A DNA stretch of 64,000 bases from an uncultured Muribaculaceae bacterium (GTDB lineage Bacteria; Bacteroidota; Bacteroidia; Bacteroidales; Muribaculaceae). The notes beneath the pieces are model-generated. The model saw only the letters and a program-made list of their open reading frames with translations, did not search any database and was not told the origin of the DNA. Shown piece after piece: positions 60,693-64,000 of the stretch. The translations under genes were made by a program, and so were the position numbers. The DNA lies in NCBI GenBank assembly GCA_910587475.1, contig CAJUMR010000009.1, positions 21,043-85,042 on the forward strand. The letters are read 5' to 3'. Positions within the stretch are counted from its first letter, which is position 1. Every line of letters begins with the position of its first letter.

Positions 60693-60700
60693 CAAAGATA
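60693..60700 (-). promoter_or_regulatory. -7 element of guaB
   Basis: Minus-strand TATCTTTG fits TAnnTTTG. The leader before the ATG at 60662 is about 25 bases. No TTTG -33 box is present; that region is occupied by the terminator hairpin. Confidence 0.6.
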
Positions 60701-60756
60701 CAAAAAAATGTGGAATATCATTCCAATAAAGGACGAGTAATCCACATTTTTTTGTA
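60699..60756 (-). terminator. Terminator hairpin fused to the guaB promoter
   Basis: TACAAAAAAATGTGGA (60699-60714) and TCCACATTTTTTTGTA (60741-60756) are a perfect 16-base inverted repeat. On the minus strand the seven T residues run directly into the guaB -7 box. An alternative internal hairpin, TGGAAT-ATC-ATTCCA (60711-60725), uses part of the same arm, and ACGTCC/GGACGT (60758-60774) forms another upstream stem. Confidence 0.75.
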
Positions 60757-60795
60757 AACGTCCATATCGGACGTATATGATACGGCCTTATGGCA

Positions 60796-62670
60796 TCAGA
60801 TCACAAGTTTGAATGCACGGCTACCGATTCTGACGATGTAAAGACCTTTAGCCCCAACTTCTACAGTAGCACTGCTGCAACCAGAATAGAGAACCACTCC
60901 CGCGGCATTGCATACTGTGACGTCGAGTCCGCGTGGATTGACGATACTAAGCGACCGTCCTATCACTTCGACCGACTCGGCGCCCACGACGCCGTCGGCT
61001 ATTCCGGCCAGAGATGCGTCAATATAGTGAGGAGATGTGAAGTCGCTGCTGATATAATACTCTTCGTCACGGCTTATGCCCATGGCACGGAGCGTATAAT
61101 AATATTGAGCGCCATCGGTCAGGTCAATGCCAGTCACTTCGGCACAATTGTCTATCGTGACATAATTGACCACCGGAGCCGCGACAGCCTCGCCTGCATT
61201 GACACTCTGCATGATCTTCATATCGCTGATCCACACCTGACCCCAATCGGCAGTTTCAATATATATTACCGAATTGTCACCTCCACCGGTCAGCGTGAAA
61301 GTGCGGCTCTGATATTCATTTTCCTGAAGGCCGTCGACGATGAAATAACTTTCGGGATAGACAGGATATACTCCATTTTTCATTGTGTAAAGCGATACGG
61401 TCATCTTGGCTGTTCCACTGCCCTTGGCCACTAAGGTAATCTCCACAGATCCGTCGCCGGTCGAGAGATTGTAGGCCGGAGACTCCATTGACGCGAACAT
61501 ATTTGTTGCCACCGGAGCCTTGACTCCATCCATGCCGATGGCTCCGTCGCCGAACATCGGAACATTGATTACCCACCCCGGGAAATGGTCGAAGCTGACG
61601 CTCTCCTCTTCGCTCGACATGTCGGCACTGACAAAGTTGAAATCCGTATCTACCAATGCCAAACGTCCGTCGGCATCGGCTATCGTGCGCCGGTAGACAT
61701 AGAAGTCATAGCCTATCGCTCCGGCAACAGCCTCCCACGCAACTTTGAAACCGCTGTCGCTGACATCAGTGGCATCGTAGGTTTGCGGAGTGGCGAGAGC
61801 TTCCACAAGCAACGGATATGACGGCTGCGAACTGTTGCCTTTTGCGTCGACAGCTGTTACGGTGAAGCAGAACAGGTCGTCGCTATCAGGCAATCCGGTT
61901 ATATCACAGAACGTCTCCGACGTTTTAATGCCCGTGATCACCTCTGAAAGGTTTTCAAGCGCATCGTCGATCGTGTAGACATTGACAAGATAGTGGACAG
62001 CACCATCGACAGGCTGCCAGATGGCCTTGAAGCCCGTAGAAGTATAGCTGCTGAACGACAATCCTTCAGGCGACGCCACATAAGCGACAGTCTTGGTAAC
62101 AGTCACATCATCGATCAGCCAGTCGCAATTTGCGCTGAATGTCAAGTCAATGCCGGAGTTAACCCCTGAGATTTCAAGACGATAATCCTGCCACTCGTCT
62201 TTGAGAGCCGGAAATTTGGTCGGGCTGCCGTATCCGAGCTGTACAGACAACTCGCCCGACTCAGCCTTGACTCCGAGTCTGGCGCGGAAACTGAGCACCA
62301 CCCGGTTGCTGATTGCATTAGTCATATCGATACCTGGAGTCCACAGAGCTTTGCCCTCAGCCACGAATGCGCATCCACCGGCTTCGTACACACCATTGCC
62401 ACCCCAGCCATAAAGGCCGACTTTACTTTCGTCGAACCGGCCGTACCAGTCTGTGGGTACAGGATCGGAGGATGGCTCCGTCTCACTACCGGAGGTGAAT
62501 TTCGCGAAATCCTCGTTGAACACTGCGACCGACTGCCCTGAGGGAGTTGTCGAAGCGGCTCTCAGAGGTGATACGCCATTGCGATTAGAAAATCTTTGCC
62601 CGGCGATCGCTCCGTCTGCGCCCAGGACAATTGCGGCTGAGAACAGCACAAATAGTAGATGTTTTTTCAT
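60796..62670 (-). CDS. Secreted modular protein with jelly-roll, FN3 and sorting-like C-terminus
   Basis: A 624-residue exported protein. The signal peptide spans about 1-24. A jelly-roll domain of the choice-of-anchor/galactose-binding type covers about 50-190 (GVYEAGGCAFVAEGKALWTP), followed by two fibronectin type III-like domains (about 195-330, FKAIWQPVDGAVHYLVNVYT), a second jelly roll (about 340-500) and a further FN3-like unit. The last 60 residues (VTVCNAAGVVLYSG and KGLYIVRIGSRAFKLVI) resemble the type IX secretion type A sorting domain. No enzyme domain is visible, so adhesion or glycan binding is plausible. The ATG at 62670 starts the signal peptide; an upstream frame opens at 62718 beyond the -7 element. 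Confidence 0.75.
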   Translation of the reverse strand: MKKHLLFVLFSAAIVLGADGAIAGQRFSNRNGVSPLRAASTTPSGQSVAVFNEDFAKFTSGSETEPSSDPVPTDWYGRFDESKVGLYGWGGNGVYEAGGCAFVAEGKALWTPGIDMTNAISNRVVLSFRARLGVKAESGELSVQLGYGSPTKFPALKDEWQDYRLEISGVNSGIDLTFSANCDWLIDDVTVTKTVAYVASPEGLSFSSYTSTGFKAIWQPVDGAVHYLVNVYTIDDALENLSEVITGIKTSETFCDITGLPDSDDLFCFTVTAVDAKGNSSQPSYPLLVEALATPQTYDATDVSDSGFKVAWEAVAGAIGYDFYVYRRTIADADGRLALVDTDFNFVSADMSSEEESVSFDHFPGWVINVPMFGDGAIGMDGVKAPVATNMFASMESPAYNLSTGDGSVEITLVAKGSGTAKMTVSLYTMKNGVYPVYPESYFIVDGLQENEYQSRTFTLTGGGDNSVIYIETADWGQVWISDMKIMQSVNAGEAVAAPVVNYVTIDNCAEVTGIDLTDGAQYYYTLRAMGISRDEEYYISSDFTSPHYIDASLAGIADGVVGAESVEVIGRSLSIVNPRGLDVTVCNAAGVVLYSGCSSATVEVGAKGLYIVRIGSRAFKLVI

Positions 62671-62701
62671 TTTGATCAGTATCAATGATGGATAATTGTC
62701 G

Positions 62702-62709
62702 CAAATATA
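62702..62709 (-). promoter_or_regulatory. -7 element of the modular secreted protein
   Basis: Minus-strand TATATTTG fits TAnnTTTG and gives a leader of about 27 bases before the ATG at 62670. It lies within the frame that opens at 62718, which rules out that longer start. Confidence 0.6.
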
Positions 62710-62802
62710 CAAAAACAATCCAACATTTTGCTATATTTATCATAAATATTCGATCATTTTGAACACAGACCACTCTATTTTCCCATTTGGACGCACCAAA
62801 TA

Positions 62803-62845
62803 AATACAGCGACAGCCCGCCAGGTTGGCGGGCTGTCGCTGTATT
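62803..62845 (-). terminator. Long perfect hairpin after the HdeD-like gene
   Basis: Twenty bases at 62803-62822 pair without mismatch with 62826-62845 around a 3-base loop; the core is CGACAGCCCGCC/GGCGGGCTGTCG. The minus strand continues with TATTTATTT, so it should terminate the gene at 62861. The stem is unusually long. Confidence 0.85.
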
Positions 62846-62860
62846 CATTATAGGAATAAA

Positions 62861-63418
62861 TTAATTTCCTAACTCATCCCGGTCGTCAGAAACGATAAGT
62901 TTTGACTTACGAGTGCCGACATACTCCATGATTGAGTTGAAAGACGATGCCACGAGAGCTATGCCGGTGACAAGCACCACAATCGAATTGATATCACGCA
63001 GGCTTGTGCAAAGGATCACTATGCCTGTAGCCACCATCAGTATCGGAATGATGTAGAAGTAAAACGGAAACTTGACAGACTTGTTCCATGATGCGAGGTC
63101 GACTATGTGGTAGATGCCAAAGATGATCAGCAACGCGGCAAACACATAGACAAAGAAGCCTGCAAACGCTTCAGGGAAGATGCACATGAGCAGCCCAAGG
63201 ATGATGCCGCCGACCGACACGAATGATATTCCGCCCGGAAGACGCTGCTTGCTGCCGATGCTGCTGCACAGCACATAAAGCGAAGGCAACACAAACATTA
63301 ATCCTACGGCTATCGACACCCAGTTGAGCAGATCGATGCGTCCATGGAGAAAAATCAGCAACAAACCGACTATACCCACGATTATGGCTTGGAAAAGATT
63401 TGAATTTCTTGATAGCAT
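62861..63418 (-). CDS. HdeD/DUF308 membrane protein
   Basis: A 185-residue integral membrane protein with six hydrophobic segments (about 10-25, 33-52, 66-85, 88-106, 118-137, 143-163), the arrangement of the HdeD/DUF308 family, which includes an E. coli acid-resistance protein. Pairs of helices are joined by short basic loops, for example SSIGSKQRLPGG and DLASWNKSVKFP. The charged tail KLIVSDDRDELGN is cytoplasmic. The function in Bacteroidetes is unknown. It is transcribed alone from its own promoter. Confidence 0.85.
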   Translation of the reverse strand: MLSRNSNLFQAIIVGIVGLLLIFLHGRIDLLNWVSIAVGLMFVLPSLYVLCSSIGSKQRLPGGISFVSVGGIILGLLMCIFPEAFAGFFVYVFAALLIIFGIYHIVDLASWNKSVKFPFYFYIIPILMVATGIVILCTSLRDINSIVVLVTGIALVASSFNSIMEYVGTRKSKLIVSDDRDELGN

Positions 63419-63432
63419 GACGAATATTGATT

Positions 63433-63464
63433 AAAATTTAACGACGTTGTCACACCTGTCCAAA
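63433..63464 (-). promoter_or_regulatory. Promoter of the HdeD-like gene
   Basis: On the minus strand, TTTG (63464-63461), a 20-base spacer and TAAATTTT (63440-63433) fit the consensus except for the last base. The leader before the ATG at 63418 would be about 10 bases. Confidence 0.5.
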
Positions 63465-63526
63465 GGAGGTGCATTCACATATTATAACCGCTCAGCACAG
63501 CGATTGGTTTTATTCAGATCTTTTTT

Positions 63527-64000
63527 TTAAAACAAGCTTTTAGGCTTTGTTGCCACAAATTCTTTTAAATAGACCGGCACACTGTATGCGAGGTCGACAA
63601 AATCGCGATGGGCATATGCGCGCTCAGCCAGTGCGATCATGTCGACGGCAAGTGGATCGACCCCTTCTACAATCTTTACATTAGGAGCATCGACGACACC
63701 TGCTGCTTTTGCACTGCCGTCGCCGAACAGCAACAGAGGTCGACCGGTGGCGATCAGATCGGCATAGGCTGTCTGATCGAGAACAAGCGGCTGGGGATGC
63801 ATCAGTTCTTCGAGTGCAAAATCATATGCAGCGGTATAGACCTCCATGCGGCGCGCGTCGATCATCGGCACAAAGATTGTCGACGGATCGATGTCGAGCG
63901 TAGAGAACATCACTCTCGTAGCCATGAGTTTGAGCGTCGGCACAGCTATCAGCGGAACGTCGAGCACATAAGCAAGCCCCTTGGCCTCGCTTAGCCCGAT
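63527..64000 (-). CDS. tsaB: TsaB, tRNA threonylcarbamoyladenosine protein (5' end missing)
   Basis: The C-terminal 157 codons of TsaB, which partners TsaD and TsaE in making the t6A37 modification of ANN-decoding tRNAs. The first residues in the window read IGLSEAKGLAYVLDVPLIAV, which is the region just after the family GPGSFTGLR motif; that motif lies outside the window. VPMIDARRMEVYTAAYD and the C-terminal SVPVYLKEFVATKP are also typical. The frame is open to the right edge with no start codon required. The 108 bases between it and the HdeD-like gene hold the promoter of the latter. Confidence 0.93.
   Translation of the reverse strand: MGLSEAKGLAYVLDVPLIAVPTLKLMATRVMFSTLDIDPSTIFVPMIDARRMEVYTAAYDFALEELMHPQPLVLDQTAYADLIATGRPLLLFGDGSAKAAGVVDAPNVKIVEGVDPLAVDMIALAERAYAHRDFVDLAYSVPVYLKEFVATKPKSLF

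Noticed and set aside
63461..63470. AAAGGAGGTG on the plus strand, equal to a perfect Shine-Dalgarno sequence (the complement of the 16S rRNA 3' end).
   Set aside because: No suitable plus-strand start codon follows at ribosome-binding spacing. On the minus strand part of it is the -33 TTTG box of the HdeD-like gene, which explains it. A single 10-base match is not surprising in a window of this size.
1..64000. Search by eye for tRNA, rRNA, CRISPR arrays, insertion sequences, phage genes and toxin-antitoxin pairs.
   Set aside because: No cloverleaf-like segments, regularly spaced direct repeats, transposase or integrase motifs were found; nearly all space is filled by genes accounted for above.

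Overview
The window is a stretch of Bacteroidales chromosome, most likely from a gut lineage such as Muribaculaceae. The family assignment is an inference from gene content. The evidence is the set of Bacteroidetes-only families (DUF5606, HU-CCDC81/SPOR protein, OstA-like protein, carboxypeptidase-like TonB receptor, long PurF form, DUF4250), the paired SurA-like chaperones, and about fifteen promoters with the Bacteroidetes -7 element TAnnTTTG, several with a TTTG -33 box. Strong Shine-Dalgarno sequences are almost absent. I found no rRNA, tRNA, CRISPR array, insertion sequence, phage gene or integration site, so this reads as a housekeeping region with a few accessory inserts.

Layout. 1-6 kb: kdsC (cut by the window edge), a DUF2520 dehydrogenase-like gene, a nitroreductase and an HU/SPOR protein on the minus strand; a TPR protein on the plus strand; then mltG-smpB-Yip1-like (minus) and DUF5606 (plus). 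6-12 kb: an exported alpha/beta hydrolase and the menaquinone genes menD-menB-menC-menE. 12-14.5 kb (minus): a Crp/Fnr regulator, TatD nuclease and polyprenyl synthase. 14.6-20 kb (plus): DUF4250, UvrD/PcrA helicase, carboxynorspermidine decarboxylase, a GT2 glycosyltransferase and RadC. 20-22 kb (minus): purF with a long leader. 22.3-23.8 kb: a lone Bacillus AmyE-like amylase lipoprotein, followed by 575 AT-rich bases with repeats, a strong promoter and a possible small transcript. 24.3-30.8 kb (plus): dnaG, trpB2, ispE, grpE, dnaJ. 31-34 kb: an orphan secreted protein (minus), then a MalY-type aminotransferase overlapping dapF. 34-39 kb: a TonB-dependent receptor with a large non-SusD lipoprotein. 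39-43 kb: yccF, lptB, udk, and a carboxymuconolactone decarboxylase/cupin fusion divergent from an AraC regulator. 43-49.4 kb (plus): dedA, rpe, ftsK, lolA-like, trxB and an unknown gene, all tightly packed. 49.4-52.9 kb (minus): MATE transporter, second MalY-type enzyme, DUF3737. 53-60.7 kb (minus): OstA-like, SurA-like, parvulin-less SurA relative, double-parvulin PpiC, then guaB. 60.8-64 kb (minus): a modular secreted protein with a sorting-like C-terminus, an HdeD-like membrane protein and the truncated tsaB.

How the genes work together. Envelope biogenesis is the main theme: LPS (kdsC, lptB, OstA-like), outer-membrane protein folding (three SurA/PpiC relatives), lipoprotein transport (lolA-like), peptidoglycan (mltG, dapF) and isoprenoid/quinone supply (ispE, polyprenyl synthase, men genes). 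DNA replication, repair and segregation are represented by dnaG, pcrA, radC and ftsK, and protein quality control by smpB, grpE and dnaJ.

No obvious new defence or biosynthetic system is present. The signals I find most worth following are: -7 promoter elements ending only 4-5 bases before the start codon of three genes, which implies leaderless mRNAs; a terminator fused to the guaB promoter with mutually exclusive hairpins; the repeat and small-transcript region before dnaG; the TonB receptor/OB-fold-like lipoprotein pair; and the AmyE-type amylase.
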